A DNA stretch of 64,000 nucleotides from Halobacillus locisalis (GCF_013694105.1 NZ_JACEFG010000001.1:372001-436000), one strand, 5' to 3'; shown: positions 37,554 through 46,987, counted from the first letter of the stretch. Made by a program: numbers and translations. Notes: generated by a model from the sequence alone, not told the origin.

Positions 37554-37682
37554 ATGGGTAAAGATCGTCAAGAAAAGAAGCTGAAGCGATCAGGGAAAGT
37601 TGAATCCGATCGTGATCAGAGCCTGAGTTATCCTGGTGCAACGAAAATGGAAGGACCAGAAGCTGCGCGAAAGCGACGATAG
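37554..37682 (+). CDS. ypzI: YpzI family small protein
   Basis: 42 aa, very basic, ending EGPEAARKRR; MGKDRQEKKLKRSGKVES matches my memory of the YpzI family of Bacillus. Function unknown. GGGAGG lies ten bases before the ATG. The forespore-type promoter and the following spore protein gene suggest production in the developing spore. Confidence 0.75.
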   Translation: MGKDRQEKKLKRSGKVESDRDQSLSYPGATKMEGPEAARKRR

Positions 37683-37695
37683 GAGGCGATTGACC

Positions 37696-37845
37696 ATGGG
37701 TAAGCGCATGGGACCGAAACAACAAAAAGCTCCCCATTTACCGAAATCCCCTCAAATGGGATACGGTGAATCAATGGAAGGCTCACATAAAGTGAAAACT
37801 GCCAACCATTCTAGAAACAAACAAAAATCATCTCACGATATGTAA
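37696..37845 (+). CDS. sspP: Small acid-soluble spore protein P
   Basis: 49 aa. The C-terminal part GSHKVKTANHSRNKQKSSHDM-like region (residues 29-49) matches SspP (CotL), with the typical Lys/Asn/His richness and HDM end; the N-terminal half is divergent (GKRMGPKQQKAPHLP). SspP is a minor forespore-made spore core protein. AGGAGG overlaps the ypzI stop, so both are read together. In Bacillus subtilis sspP sits with sspO near citB, so the location differs here. Confidence 0.8.
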   Translation: MGKRMGPKQQKAPHLPKSPQMGYGESMEGSHKVKTANHSRNKQKSSHDM

Positions 37846-37850
37846 TGCAG

Positions 37851-37885
37851 GAGGCAATCGGCGACAGCCGGTTGCTTCTTTTTTT
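37851..37885 (+). terminator. Terminator after sspP
   Basis: Twelve-base arms (37851-37862 with 37867-37878, two G-T pairs), GACA loop, seven Ts. Confidence 0.9.
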
Positions 37886-38005
37886 GTATTAGAAGCTATT
37901 TTGATATGCAGGGGAAGTAAATGTCCGAAAAAAGTTGTACGACCATCCTTTAAGTGCATAAATGCTCTTTTTTGCATAACACTAACAACTAAAGGAGGTC
38001 TAAGT

Positions 38006-38230
38006 ATGCCAGAGCAAATAGTCGCTGTAAGAAAAAATGAAGCCGGTAGCATCATTGAGATGCAACTGTCATCCGGACGCGTTGTAGATTATAAACAAGC
38101 GCATGAGTTAGCACGTAGCGGAGAAATTGAGCACGTCCAATTAATCCGGGGAAAAGACGGTGAGGACCACCTCCGCAGTCAGCCAGATGGCGTTCAATCG
38201 AATAACTTAGATCAATTACCGACATTTTAA
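38006..38230 (+). CDS. DUF3892 domain protein
   Basis: 74 aa. IVAVRKNEAGSIIEMQLSSG and YKQAHELARSGEIEHVQLI follow the DUF3892 pattern, a small alpha/beta fold of unknown role. Starts at ATG 38006 with AAAGGAGG seven bases ahead. The tail (residues 54-74) is polar and probably disordered. Monocistronic between two terminators. Confidence 0.75.
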   Translation: MPEQIVAVRKNEAGSIIEMQLSSGRVVDYKQAHELARSGEIEHVQLIRGKDGEDHLRSQPDGVQSNNLDQLPTF

Positions 38231-38236
38231 CATTAG

Positions 38237-38270
38237 CCGGAGCGATGAAAGTATCGCTCCGGTATTTTTA
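38237..38270 (+). terminator. Terminator after the DUF3892 gene
   Basis: Perfect ten-base stem (38237-38246, 38253-38262) then TATTTTTA. Confidence 0.88.
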
Positions 38271-38330
38271 GTTCTACAGTTCGTATACCTAAGAAATGAA
38301 ATTCCTGCATATACATAGTTCAAAAAATCA

Positions 38331-38359
38331 TTGTAAGTCTCAGGAGCCTATAGTACACT
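38331..38359 (+). promoter_or_regulatory. Promoter of the ABC exporter operon
   Basis: TTGTAA (38331-38336) and TACACT (38354-38359) with a 17-bp spacer, 55 bp before the first start codon. Confidence 0.5.
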
Positions 38360-38413
38360 AATAATGAAATATATTATTGTTTTTATTACAAAACTTTCAC
38401 TGGAGCTGATGAT

Positions 38414-39115
38414 ATGACCATTGTTGTCGAGAGAGTCAACAAAGTGTACCAAAGCGGAGAAGTCGATATCCATGCATTAAGAGAGGCATCTTTAAACGTA
38501 CCTGATAACAAAATCGTAACGATCCTCGGACCTTCAGGATCTGGAAAATCGACGCTTCTGAACGTCATCGGAGGAATTGATCGTTTTGATGGAGGTTCCG
38601 TACGTGTAGCGGGTCAATCCTTAGAAAACTTAAAAGATGGACAATTGACAGAATTTCGTCGCACGTATGCAGGTTTTATTTTTCAGCAATATAACCTTAT
38701 TCCTACCCTTACTGTTGAGGAAAACGTAGAAGTCGGCAAGGAACTGAGTCAGAACCCCCTCGATATGAAAGACACACTCGAAAAAGTCGGAATGTGGGAT
38801 AAAAAGGATAAGTTCCCTTACCAACTCAGTGGTGGGGAACAGCAGCGGGTGGCGATCGCCCGGGCATTGATCAAAAACCCGACATTTCTTCTTTGTGATG
38901 AACCGACCGGTGCTTTAGATGAGGAGACGGGGAAGAATATTTTGCGATTATTGAAGTACGTTAATGAAACATACGGAACGACCGTTTTGATTATTACTCA
39001 CAACCAAGGCATTGGAGATATGGCGCATAAAGTCATTCGTATGAGCAGTGGTGAGATTGTCGAAGAGTATGAAAATGAAAATCCGATCGAACCGGAGAAG
39101 GTGACGTGGGCATGA
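38414..39115 (+). CDS. ABC transporter ATP-binding protein (MacB/LolD-like)
   Basis: 233 aa. Walker [11 protein letters not shown]-loop IFQQYNLIP, signature [15 protein letters not shown] and Walker [12 protein letters not shown] are intact. The MacB/LolD/FtsE group drives mechanotransmission or peptide export rather than import. The stop overlaps the permease start (ATGA). No two-component system lies beside it, so a bacitracin-type sensing role is not supported here. Confidence 0.93.
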   Translation: MTIVVERVNKVYQSGEVDIHALREASLNVPDNKIVTILGPSGSGKSTLLNVIGGIDRFDGGSVRVAGQSLENLKDGQLTEFRRTYAGFIFQQYNLIPTLTVEENVEVGKELSQNPLDMKDTLEKVGMWDKKDKFPYQLSGGEQQRVAIARALIKNPTFLLCDEPTGALDEETGKNILRLLKYVNETYGTTVLIITHNQGIGDMAHKVIRMSSGEIVEEYENENPIEPEKVTWA

Positions 39116-41349
39116 TTCTACGCAAAACCATCTCAAGAACAATTAAAGAGAAAAAGTTTCAGTACGCGGGGGTCACGTTGTTATTGGTCCTTGCCGTTAT
39201 GCTTTATGTTTCGCTTTCCATGGCGATTACGACTCTCGAAGAGCGAAACGATACCTTTACACGAGAGTACAAACAAGAAGCGTTTCATTGGATGTCGAGC
39301 GACCCTCTACCAGACGAAGAATTACAAGCACTGGAAGAGCAATTTGAGGTTACGTTAGAAAGGCGTGCTTATCAGGATATTTCCACAGATGAGAATTCAT
39401 CGCTTCGATTATTTGAGCCAACAACAGAAGTTAACCTTCCTTTTATATCGCAAGGTGAGATGCCAGAGAATGAAGGTGAAATTGCTATCGCGGAAACCTT
39501 CGCAGATCGTAATGGATTTAACATCGGTGATGTGGTTTCTATGGGAGGTTTGGAAGCCAAAATAACGGGATACGTTTTTCTGCCTGATTATATTTATATG
39601 ATTGAGCAACAAACCGATCTTCTGGCGGATGCTTCAATATTCGGTGTTGGGGTGACAACCTCTGAAACGCTTGCCGCACTCAGTGGAAATGAACAACAGC
39701 AAATTCTTGGGTGGACGAATTCAAACGAAGTTCCAGAAGGTTTGCGATCAGCCGTTAACACGATAAGTACCTTACTGCAGTTCATTTCTTCCGAGGACAA
39801 TGCGCGAATCCAATTTGTCGAAAGTGAAATTGAAGGGGCACAATCCTTAATTACCACACTTCCATTATTCATACTAGGCTTATCTATTGCTATGGTACTG
39901 ATGCTGATGAAGCGGAGGCTGGAGCTTCAGAGGAAAGAAATCGGTACACTTATGGCCCTCGGCTATAGAAAGAGAGAATTACGAAGGCATTACTTAGGCT
40001 ACGCTTGGATCGTAGGTCTTATAGGGACCATGACTGGTCTTGTCTTAGGAGCGGGATTATCCTTACCTCTTTCGGATCTTTACGCGACGTATTTCAATTT
40101 ACCCGCATTGTCGATGTTTGATTTTGATCCGGTTGTACTTGTAGTCGGATTCGTTATTCCACTCGTATTGCTGTTGTCCCTTACGATGCTGGTCGTCAAC
40201 CGAACACTGAAAACAGAACCTCTGACGTTGTTGAAGCCGAAGGAAATGTCGAGTGGAAAGAAATCTTGGTTGGAAAAGTTACCCTGGCTCAATAAAGGCA
40301 GCTTTATCCGTCGCTTTCGTCTTCGTCTGCTCGTTCGAAGCAAAGCGCGTAGTTTTTACATCTTCTTAGGTGTGATGTTCTCTACCGTATTGCTGCTTTT
40401 CGGTTTAATCACCTTCAACTCAATGGATCGACTGGTCGAAACGACATATGAAGATATACAAAAGTATGAGTACGCGGTCCACTATTCTTCCATACAAACA
40501 GAGGACCGTGATGATGATAGTCCTTACACAATGGCGGAAGTAACGATAAACGAAGAAAAAGTCTCCTTATATGGGATCGAACCGGACACTGATGATTTAC
40601 ACTTAATGTCTGAGGGAGAACGGTTGAATGATCAGTTAACGGAAGGAGTAGTCATAAGCAGACCCTTAGCTGCAATCCAGAAGGTCGGTGCAGGTGATGA
40701 GTTGACGTTGACAAACTCTTTTAATGACAAAAAATGGACGGTTCAAGTCGCAGGGGTAGCAGATGTGTTCATCGGTAGCAACGTTTATGTACCGAGGACG
40801 GAAGCGAACGACTTCTTAGGATATCCTGAAAGTGCTTATACCTCCGTTTGGCAGGACGATAAACCAGCAAGTATGGAAAACGTGTTTATGGTAGAAGATA
40901 AGCAAAAAGTGATGGCAAGCTTCGAATCGACCTCAGGTGCGACGAGGAACTCAGTCCTTGGGATGTCTGTTTTCGCTGTACTCATCGGGGTGATTGTCTT
41001 GACGTTGCTCACTAATCTGATTGTGGAGGAAAATTCTCCGTCCATCTCATTATTCAAGGTGATGGGGTATCATGAAAAAGAAGTTTCTAAGTTAGTTCTC
41101 AATGTCTATACACCGATCGTGGTCGTGTCTTACTTTATCTCCATACCGTTTGCGAGTCTCGGAATCGAGCAAACGATGAATACGCTCGTCCAACAAACAG
41201 GCTTCATTTTTCCGACAGATGTCACCTGGTGGATGGTGCTGATCGGATTTCTAGTGATCATGATGACGTATGGCATCTCGCTTTCGTTATCTAAGCGAAA
41301 ACTGAAGAAAGTCTCGCTTCAGGAAGCTTTGAAAAAACAGCAAGATTGA
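39112..41349 (+). CDS. FtsX-like ABC permease
   Basis: 745 aa with an N-terminal membrane helix (about 18-38), an extracytoplasmic domain, two FtsX permease domains (three-helix core about 248-375; second near 615-730) and a second large extracytoplasmic domain at about 440-600. Two full FtsX domains in one chain fit MacB-like/DUF214 permeases of Firmicutes. ATG 39112 shares bases with the ATPase stop; a GTG at 39106 is possible. Substrate unknown (peptide, lipid or envelope role). Confidence 0.88.
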   Translation: MILRKTISRTIKEKKFQYAGVTLLLVLAVMLYVSLSMAITTLEERNDTFTREYKQEAFHWMSSDPLPDEELQALEEQFEVTLERRAYQDISTDENSSLRLFEPTTEVNLPFISQGEMPENEGEIAIAETFADRNGFNIGDVVSMGGLEAKITGYVFLPDYIYMIEQQTDLLADASIFGVGVTTSETLAALSGNEQQQILGWTNSNEVPEGLRSAVNTISTLLQFISSEDNARIQFVESEIEGAQSLITTLPLFILGLSIAMVLMLMKRRLELQRKEIGTLMALGYRKRELRRHYLGYAWIVGLIGTMTGLVLGAGLSLPLSDLYATYFNLPALSMFDFDPVVLVVGFVIPLVLLLSLTMLVVNRTLKTEPLTLLKPKEMSSGKKSWLEKLPWLNKGSFIRRFRLRLLVRSKARSFYIFLGVMFSTVLLLFGLITFNSMDRLVETTYEDIQKYEYAVHYSSIQTEDRDDDSPYTMAEVTINEEKVSLYGIEPDTDDLHLMSEGERLNDQLTEGVVISRPLAAIQKVGAGDELTLTNSFNDKKWTVQVAGVADVFIGSNVYVPRTEANDFLGYPESAYTSVWQDDKPASMENVFMVEDKQKVMASFESTSGATRNSVLGMSVFAVLIGVIVLTLLTNLIVEENSPSISLFKVMGYHEKEVSKLVLNVYTPIVVVSYFISIPFASLGIEQTMNTLVQQTGFIFPTDVTWWMVLIGFLVIMMTYGISLSLSKRKLKKVSLQEALKKQQD

Positions 41350-41370
41350 GGTTTTTGTGAGTAATATGAA

Positions 41371-41415
41371 AAAGAACCACGTTCCCTGAAAATAGGAGAG
41401 CGTGGTTCTTTTTGG
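41371..41415. terminator. Bidirectional terminator between permease and aldehyde dehydrogenase
   Basis: AAAGAACCACG (41371-41381) pairs with CGTGGTTCTTT (41401-41411); flanked by A and T runs on either side. Confidence 0.85.
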
Positions 41416-42777
41416 TTATCCTAACAACCGTTTGATAATCTTCAGTCCCAGTTCTGAACCGGGATAACGGAAGTTTTGATCGAATTTCGTGGACTGCTTT
41501 GTAATGCTTTTATCATGTGTGAACGTGTCAAAGCTTGATTGACCATGATAATTCCCGATTCCACTTTCTCCGACTCCACCGAACGGGAGGTGAGGGTTGA
41601 GGATATGGTAAAGGGTGTCGTTAATGCATCCACCGCCAAAGCCGATAGAACCGATGATTTTTTCTTGATCCTTTTCATCTTCCCCGAAATAATAAAGAGC
41701 GAGAGGCTTAGGACGAGCATTGACTTGCTCGATCACTTCATCGAGAGTGTCAAATGTGAGAACCGGTAGGACAGGTCCGAAGATCTCATCTTGCATCACT
41801 TGATCTGCCCATTTGACTTGGTCTAGTATCGTTGGTTCGATTTTCTGACGCTCTTCGTCTACACGTCCACCAGTCAAAACGGTTCCTTCTTCAAGGTATT
41901 GAGAAATTCGATCGAAATGCTGTCCGTTTACGATTTTGACGTAATCAGAACTTTTCAGCGGCTGCTCTCCGTGAAACTCATGAATGTATTTCTTCATAGC
42001 CTGAATGAGCTCGGCCTTCACCTCGTGATGAACGAACAAATAGTCAGGAGCGATACACGTTTGTCCACTATTTGTGAATTTCCCCCAGACGATGCGCTTG
42101 GCTGCAAGATCGATATTGGCATCTTTATGAACAATCGTAGGGCTTTTCCCACCGAGCTCAAGGGTTACAGGAATCAATCTTCGGCTTGCCTTTTCCATAA
42201 TAATCTTTCCAACAGGCACGCTCCCCGTAAAGAAGATGTAGTCTAGTGGAGAATCTAGTAGTTCTTGGGTGACCTCTTTATCCCCTTCTACAACAGCAAT
42301 GTATTCAGGTGAGAAGTATTGTTCGATCATTTTCTTGATCACCCATGAAACCGTCGGGGTGAGTTCAGATGGTTTTATGATGACCGTGTTTCCTGCAGCT
42401 ATGGCTCCTATGACAGGTGCAAGAGCGAGTTGAATCGGATAATTCCAAGGTGCGATGACGAGAACGGTCCCATAGGGCTCTTTATAAATATAGTTCTTTG
42501 ACCCGATGTGAGTGAGTGGCGCTTTTACCTTATGCGGTTTCATCCACGTCTTCAATTCTTTCAAATGATGACTGATCTCACTTTTTAAGAAGGCGATCTC
42601 TGAAGCATAGGCTTCGTATTCAGACTTATTCAAATCGAAACGAAGGGCGTCAATAATCGGTTTTTCAAAGGTGTTCAGCATTTTCTTCATTCGTTCTAAC
42701 TGTTCTTTTCGAAACGCGTAACTTCTTGTGTGTCCTTCTTCGAACCATGCTTTTTGTTGATCGACAATCTGATGCAT
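41416..42777 (-). CDS. Aldehyde dehydrogenase (YwdH-like, class 3 type)
   Basis: 453 aa NAD(P)-dependent dehydrogenase. VTLELGGKSP has the general-base Glu and NSGQTCIAPDY the nucleophilic Cys; the short N terminus and hydrophobic C-terminal tail are like ALH3-type fatty aldehyde dehydrogenases. The second of two tandem ATGs is used for better distance to AAGGAGG. Downstream of rnz by 9 bp and probably co-transcribed. Substrate is not predictable. Confidence 0.92.
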   Translation of the reverse strand: MHQIVDQQKAWFEEGHTRSYAFRKEQLERMKKMLNTFEKPIIDALRFDLNKSEYEAYASEIAFLKSEISHHLKELKTWMKPHKVKAPLTHIGSKNYIYKEPYGTVLVIAPWNYPIQLALAPVIGAIAAGNTVIIKPSELTPTVSWVIKKMIEQYFSPEYIAVVEGDKEVTQELLDSPLDYIFFTGSVPVGKIIMEKASRRLIPVTLELGGKSPTIVHKDANIDLAAKRIVWGKFTNSGQTCIAPDYLFVHHEVKAELIQAMKKYIHEFHGEQPLKSSDYVKIVNGQHFDRISQYLEEGTVLTGGRVDEERQKIEPTILDQVKWADQVMQDEIFGPVLPVLTFDTLDEVIEQVNARPKPLALYYFGEDEKDQEKIIGSIGFGGGCINDTLYHILNPHLPFGGVGESGIGNYHGQSSFDTFTHDKSITKQSTKFDQNFRYPGSELGLKIIKRLLG

Positions 42778-42789
42778 CATGTTTCCTCC

Positions 42790-43716
42790 TTATTGAGTTC
42801 GCTCAATCGCATGCTGGTAAAAATCATGAGCAACCGTCGTATTAGGGAAAATAGACCTCGCTTCTGTTTCCAACTGCTCAATAGCTGTACCATGGTAGCG
42901 TGAAGAGATGTGATTCAAAATGAGCTCCTTTACGTTCGCTTCTTTGGCTAGTGTGGCAGCCTGTTCAACCGTCGAATGGTAGTAATCATGAGCCATCTCT
43001 TTTTCTTCACTTGCAAACGTCGCTTCGTGTACAAGAACGTTGGCGTCTTTCAATTGATCTTTCAAGTCGGGGAGATAGCGTGTATCCCCCAGGATGGCCA
43101 CTTTTCTACCTTTTTTAGCTGGCCCGATCACATCCGCCCGGTCAATGACGCGTCCATCTTCAAGGTGTGTTCGATGCTGATGTTTAATCTTTTGATAAAT
43201 CGGACCTGGCGGAATGCCGAGAGCTTTTAGCTTGTCAGGCTGCAATTCCCCGAGTTTATCTTTCTCTGTCATTATGTAGCCGTAGCTATCTAAGCCGTGC
43301 TGTAGTTTGACGGCCTCGACAAGGAACTGTTCATCTTCAAATAATATTCCTTCTTCGACTTCCTCTACATAGAGAGGGTACCTCAAATGGGTGCCGCTTA
43401 ACCGTAAGCTGATATCAATATATTCTTTAAGACCTCGAGGTCCATACACGGTTACAGGTGTTTCGCCCCCTTGGAAAGACCGGCTACTTAACAGTCCAGG
43501 CAGTCCGTAAATATGATCACCATGTAAATGTGTAATGAAGATGACTTCAATACGTCGGGGTCTGATGTTTGTATTTAAGATTTGATGTTGGGTTCCTTCG
43601 CCACAATCAAATACCCACGTCGTTCCGCGTTCTTCAAGCATGCGAAGGACGAGAGAAGAGACGTTGCGTTCCTTGGAAGGGACGCCGGAGCCCGTGCCTA
43701 GAAAAAATAGTTCCAT
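42790..43716 (-). CDS. rnz: Ribonuclease Z
   Basis: 308 aa tRNA 3' endonuclease of the metallo-beta-lactamase fold. N-terminal [17 protein letters not shown], metal-binding [13 protein letters not shown], and [20 protein letters not shown] are conserved. It trims tRNA precursors lacking an encoded CCA. ATG 43716 is preferred over ATG 43722 for spacing to AGGAGG. In Bacillus rnz also lies in the yqj region. Confidence 0.96.
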   Translation of the reverse strand: MELFFLGTGSGVPSKERNVSSLVLRMLEERGTTWVFDCGEGTQHQILNTNIRPRRIEVIFITHLHGDHIYGLPGLLSSRSFQGGETPVTVYGPRGLKEYIDISLRLSGTHLRYPLYVEEVEEGILFEDEQFLVEAVKLQHGLDSYGYIMTEKDKLGELQPDKLKALGIPPGPIYQKIKHQHRTHLEDGRVIDRADVIGPAKKGRKVAILGDTRYLPDLKDQLKDANVLVHEATFASEEKEMAHDYYHSTVEQAATLAKEANVKELILNHISSRYHGTAIEQLETEARSIFPNTTVAHDFYQHAIERTQ

Positions 43717-43848
43717 GTTCATACCCTCCTACTTTTCTTATCATACCATCTGATGGTCGAATGCACACTTGAAAAGCAATGAAGTGATGATTGTCATTAT
43801 ATGTTAAAGTGTTAACAAGTCAATATTTTCTGAAAAATAGGAGGGTGT

Positions 43849-44310
43849 ATGGTGGCGATTTTAGTGAGCAATAAAGGGCATGCGTTTCTTGAATTTTTAC
43901 GTGTTGAAGAAGAACAAATAGACTCTTATACCAATGATGCCCCCTTAACACATGCGCTGGTGGTGGTTACCTATCAAAATAAGAAGTTGGTAATCTTCAA
44001 TAAGTGGCGTCAAAATTGGGAGTTACCTGGTGGCATGATCGATCGAGGTGAGACACCACGTGAAGCTGCCATTCGTGAATTAGAGGAGGAAACCAACCAA
44101 ATCCATGAAACCATGAGCTTCAGTGGTCTAATGAAGTTTCGGTTGAAGCCTGATGATCGATTAGAATATGGTGCCTTATATAGTTGTGATCTAGATCATG
44201 TTCGTTCTTTTGTCGAAAACGAAGAAGCTTCTTCGATTCATTTTTGGGACGAAAGCGAAGACATCGGTGATGTGGATGAAATCGACAGGGAGTTGCTCCA
44301 TTATGGTTAG
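43849..44310 (+). CDS. NUDIX hydrolase
   Basis: 153 aa. The NUDIX box GGMIDRGETPREAAIRELEE is present, but the usual Gly after EEx is replaced (EETNQ). Substrate unknown, likely a nucleotide or sugar diphosphate. AGGAGG lies close to ATG 43849; GTG 43852 is an equally good start. Its 3' end overlaps the HAD gene by 8 bp. Confidence 0.88.
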   Translation: MVAILVSNKGHAFLEFLRVEEEQIDSYTNDAPLTHALVVVTYQNKKLVIFNKWRQNWELPGGMIDRGETPREAAIRELEEETNQIHETMSFSGLMKFRLKPDDRLEYGALYSCDLDHVRSFVENEEASSIHFWDESEDIGDVDEIDRELLHYG

Positions 44311-44959
44311 TGTCGTCATTTTTGATTTTGATGGTCTTGTTTTTGATTCTGAAACTTATGATTTACAATCCTTTGAACACCTATATCAAACGTACGATCT
44401 ATCGTTTCTGAAGGAACAATGGACGGAATCGATTGGTAGTACTTTGAGTTTCGATCCCTATGCCAAGCTGCTTGAAACCAAAGCAAAATTAAGTAGAGAA
44501 AAAGTGAGAAATGAGCGTCAAGAACTCTACCTTGCGTTTTTAAATGACAGTAGTCCGCGTGAAGGGGTTGAAGATTATATACTCCACGCAAAGTCTGAAG
44601 GAATTCACGTAGCCCTTGCTTCAAGTTCGACAAGGTCATGGATTGATCATCATTTAAAACAATTGGGTATGGAGGAGAGTTTTGACTACCTTTGCACAGC
44701 CGATGATGTAGAAGAAGTGAAACCAAGTCCAGAATTATACGTAAACGTATTGGAGCATTTCTCGGTCTTACCAGAAGAAGCGTTAGTATTTGAAGATTCT
44801 CCGAACGGTTCTCTGGCAGCCATTCGTGCAGGCATTCCTTGTGTAGTCATTCCGAATGAGACGACAAAGGATTTAATTTTTGATGAACGGATTGCATTGC
44901 GTTTAGAAACGATGGGCGAATTTCGACTGAGCGAATTGCTCAAATTTTTGAAGGAATGA
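44303..44959 (+). CDS. HAD family phosphatase (beta-phosphoglucomutase-like)
   Basis: 218 aa. Motif I IFDFDGLVFDSE, motif II VALASSST, motif III Lys in EVKPSPELY and motif IV FEDSPNG place it with the subfamily IA phosphatase/phosphoglucomutase group. Starts at ATG 44303 inside the NUDIX gene, coupling the two. Substrate not known; a house-cleaning sugar or nucleotide phosphatase is likely. Confidence 0.9.
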   Translation: MVSVVIFDFDGLVFDSETYDLQSFEHLYQTYDLSFLKEQWTESIGSTLSFDPYAKLLETKAKLSREKVRNERQELYLAFLNDSSPREGVEDYILHAKSEGIHVALASSSTRSWIDHHLKQLGMEESFDYLCTADDVEEVKPSPELYVNVLEHFSVLPEEALVFEDSPNGSLAAIRAGIPCVVIPNETTKDLIFDERIALRLETMGEFRLSELLKFLKE

Positions 44960-44968
44960 GGGGGAACC

Positions 44969-45592
44969 ATGGATCTTTTACTAGTGCTCTCCTTTTTAGG
45001 AGTAGCGATCATGCTGACATTGATGCCAGGGCCAGACATTCTATTCGTCATTGCTCAAAGCATTTCTCAGGATAAACAAGCAGGAATCATGACAGCCCTC
45101 GGGCTTTGTACAGGACTTCTTTTACATATTACAGCGGCTGTTGCAGGGTTGTCAGCTCTGATTTATCAATCCGCTCTCGTGTTTTCCATTGTAAAGTATG
45201 CAGGGGCTGCTTACTTGCTTTATTTGGCTTTTCAAGCTTTTCGTAGTCATCAAGATAACCTCTCTTTTGTAGAGCAAAAGCCAGTCAGCTATAGGTCGCT
45301 TTATAAAAAAGGAATCATTATGAACGTGCTGAACCCGAAGGTATCCTTGTTTTTCTTAAGCTTGCTTCCCCAGTTCGTCCATCAACATAGTGGCTATGTA
45401 GCTGGTCAGATGTTCGTGCTCGGCTTTGTGTTTCTCGTTCAGGCTTTTGTTATTTTTACGTGTGTCAGTCTGTTTTCCGATAAAGTCGGGAACTGGATTA
45501 AGCGACATCAACGATTGGCTCGTCGTATTCATTTGGTTGAGGGAGCGCTGCTTACCTTAATTGGCATTCAAGTGGCGTTTAGTGGGAAATAA
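44969..45592 (+). CDS. LysE family exporter (RhtB type)
   Basis: 207 aa with about six membrane helices and the family motif LTLMPGPDILFVIAQSIS at 14-31; MNVLNPKVSLFFLSLLPQF is the second conserved segment. Exports amino acids or homoserine-like compounds; substrate unknown. Ten bases after the HAD gene with GAGGGGG as ribosome site. Confidence 0.9.
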   Translation: MDLLLVLSFLGVAIMLTLMPGPDILFVIAQSISQDKQAGIMTALGLCTGLLLHITAAVAGLSALIYQSALVFSIVKYAGAAYLLYLAFQAFRSHQDNLSFVEQKPVSYRSLYKKGIIMNVLNPKVSLFFLSLLPQFVHQHSGYVAGQMFVLGFVFLVQAFVIFTCVSLFSDKVGNWIKRHQRLARRIHLVEGALLTLIGIQVAFSGK

Positions 45593-45626
45593 AGTCTCAC
45601 TAACACACAGTAAAAAGGACTGAAAT

Positions 45627-45737
45627 ATGATTTCAATTAATGAAAGCAATGAGCAAGATGAAGCGGTTTTATTTTTGCGCAATTACGTGTTTTATAGGAT
45701 TGACCACAAAACTTCTCAAGTAGGTGATAGATTATGA
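45627..45737 (+). CDS. Possible 36-aa leader peptide/small protein
   Basis: ATG 45627 has AAAAAGGA seven bases before it; the frame ends in TGA that overlaps the ATG of the next gene (ATGA). The product is acidic at first and then aromatic (starts MISINESNEQDEAVLFLRN). No family recognised. Good signals at both ends make it a candidate coupled small gene, though chance cannot be excluded. Confidence 0.35.
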   Translation: MISINESNEQDEAVLFLRNYVFYRIDHKTSQVGDRL

Positions 45738-45985
45738 GGCTTTATGAAATCGCTAGCTTGTTTCTCTCGCTATCTACACTTGGTCTATACATATGGAATC
45801 CATCAGTACCTTTACTCACCCTCTTTATCATTGCATCTTTTACCTACGGAACGTTGTATTGTGTGAGAAACTATAGCAAAAACAAAGAAAAGATTTTGGG
45901 GCACCCTGATGCCAAATATGATGATCACAAAAATAAGTACATTCATCGTTATGACGGTGGTGGAGATGTGGATGGTTTTGATTGA
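45734..45985 (+). CDS. Hypothetical membrane protein, 83 aa
   Basis: Two membrane segments (about 5-21 and 26-46) followed by a charged tail ending in YDGGGDVDGFD. No family recognised. AGGTGAT lies seven bases before the ATG. The preceding small frame overlaps its start by four bases. Confidence 0.6.
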   Translation: MRLYEIASLFLSLSTLGLYIWNPSVPLLTLFIIASFTYGTLYCVRNYSKNKEKILGHPDAKYDDHKNKYIHRYDGGGDVDGFD

Positions 45986-46047
45986 GCAATTGAATACATA
46001 TCTAGCGAGCAATCTTCTGTAAGAAATACATAAGGATGGTGCAATAA

Positions 46048-46467
46048 ATGAACCAACAGCTTATTCAACAATTAAAGGTATTAGAAAAGAGTCATATTTC
46101 TCTAGAAGTCCGAACTTCTAAAGAAGCAATGAATGAAATATTAGCCGATGAGTTTTGGGAGATTGGCAGTTCCGGAATCATCTACGATAAAGAGTACTGT
46201 CTGGAGCAAGGGGTCGTGCTAACGGACATGTCCTTGCACCATTACCATGTTCAAGAGTTGTCAGAAGGAGTTGCTTTGGCGACGTATTTAGTTGTGGATA
46301 AAACGAGACAACGAAATACGTGGCGCAGTTCGATATGGAAGTTTATCGATGATCGTTGGCAATTGTATTTCCATCAAGGAACTATAACAAAAGACTCACC
46401 TGAATTAGAATCTCTCAATGGACGAAGCGATGTAGGATTACGTTCATTCTCTTCGAATGAGAAATAG
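46048..46467 (+). CDS. DUF4440/SnoaL-like protein
   Basis: 139 aa with the cystatin/NTF2-like pattern: an N-terminal helix pair, EFWEIGSSGIIYDKEYC, then strands ending in RNTWRSSIWKFIDDRWQLYFHQGT. Members of DUF4440 are small cytosolic proteins of mostly unknown role. AGGATGGTG serves as ribosome site. The next lipoprotein gene begins 10 bp after its stop. Confidence 0.75.
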   Translation: MNQQLIQQLKVLEKSHISLEVRTSKEAMNEILADEFWEIGSSGIIYDKEYCLEQGVVLTDMSLHHYHVQELSEGVALATYLVVDKTRQRNTWRSSIWKFIDDRWQLYFHQGTITKDSPELESLNGRSDVGLRSFSSNEK

Positions 46468-46477
46468 TGGAGGGATC

Positions 46478-46869
46478 ATGAAAAGAATAACTCTGTTTTT
46501 ATTTATTCTAATCCTCATCGGTTGTCAGCAAGAATTAACTTTGCCTCCTCAACCACATATAACGGTTGAAGGAGAAAGCGTTACTTACATTCAAGGGAAT
46601 TTCTCATGGGATGGAGATGGTCGCATGAGCCCAGATCCGTTTGAAAAAGCGGGAGAGTTAGAGCCGATTTCTGTAGAACCTCATTCAAAGTTGAGTATAG
46701 TTTTCGAAGATGCGCCTAAACACATCCAGGCGGGCATCTATGACATAATTCATTGATTAACATGCCTAAAGAAGAAGGCAAGTATCTCTATTTCCTGCAT
46801 GTACAGTACAGTGAGCAAGAAGAAGCGGACTTTATGTTTCACATAAAAGTAGTAGAAGATAAAGGATAA
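46478..46869 (+). pseudogene. Lipoprotein gene disrupted by a frameshift
   Basis: The first part (46478-46756) has a lipoprotein signal (LFLFILILIGC) and a short domain that stops at TGA after GIYDIIH. The downstream stretch from 46744 to 46869, in another frame, reads on with a coherent sequence (MPKEEGKYLYFLHVQYSEQE ... HIKVVEDKG), which looks like the C-terminal beta strands of the same protein. One missing or extra base near 46740-46760 would restore a protein of about 130 aa. GGAGGG precedes the ATG. A sequencing error is an alternative; so is a truly shortened lipoprotein. Confidence 0.6.
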
Positions 46870-46987
46870 ATTTTATTTTTTGGAAAAAATTGAAACGTTT
46901 CACTGATTGAGACGTATTCGAAGTAGAAGAATAGAAGACTGATGATTTGCTCAATAGATATCTTTAAATAGAAGGGAGGTATTCTGA

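Noticed and set aside
38414..41349. Bacitracin-type (BceAB) sensing transporter
   Set aside because: No neighbouring histidine kinase/response regulator; the permease has two large outside domains of the MacB/DUF214 type instead.
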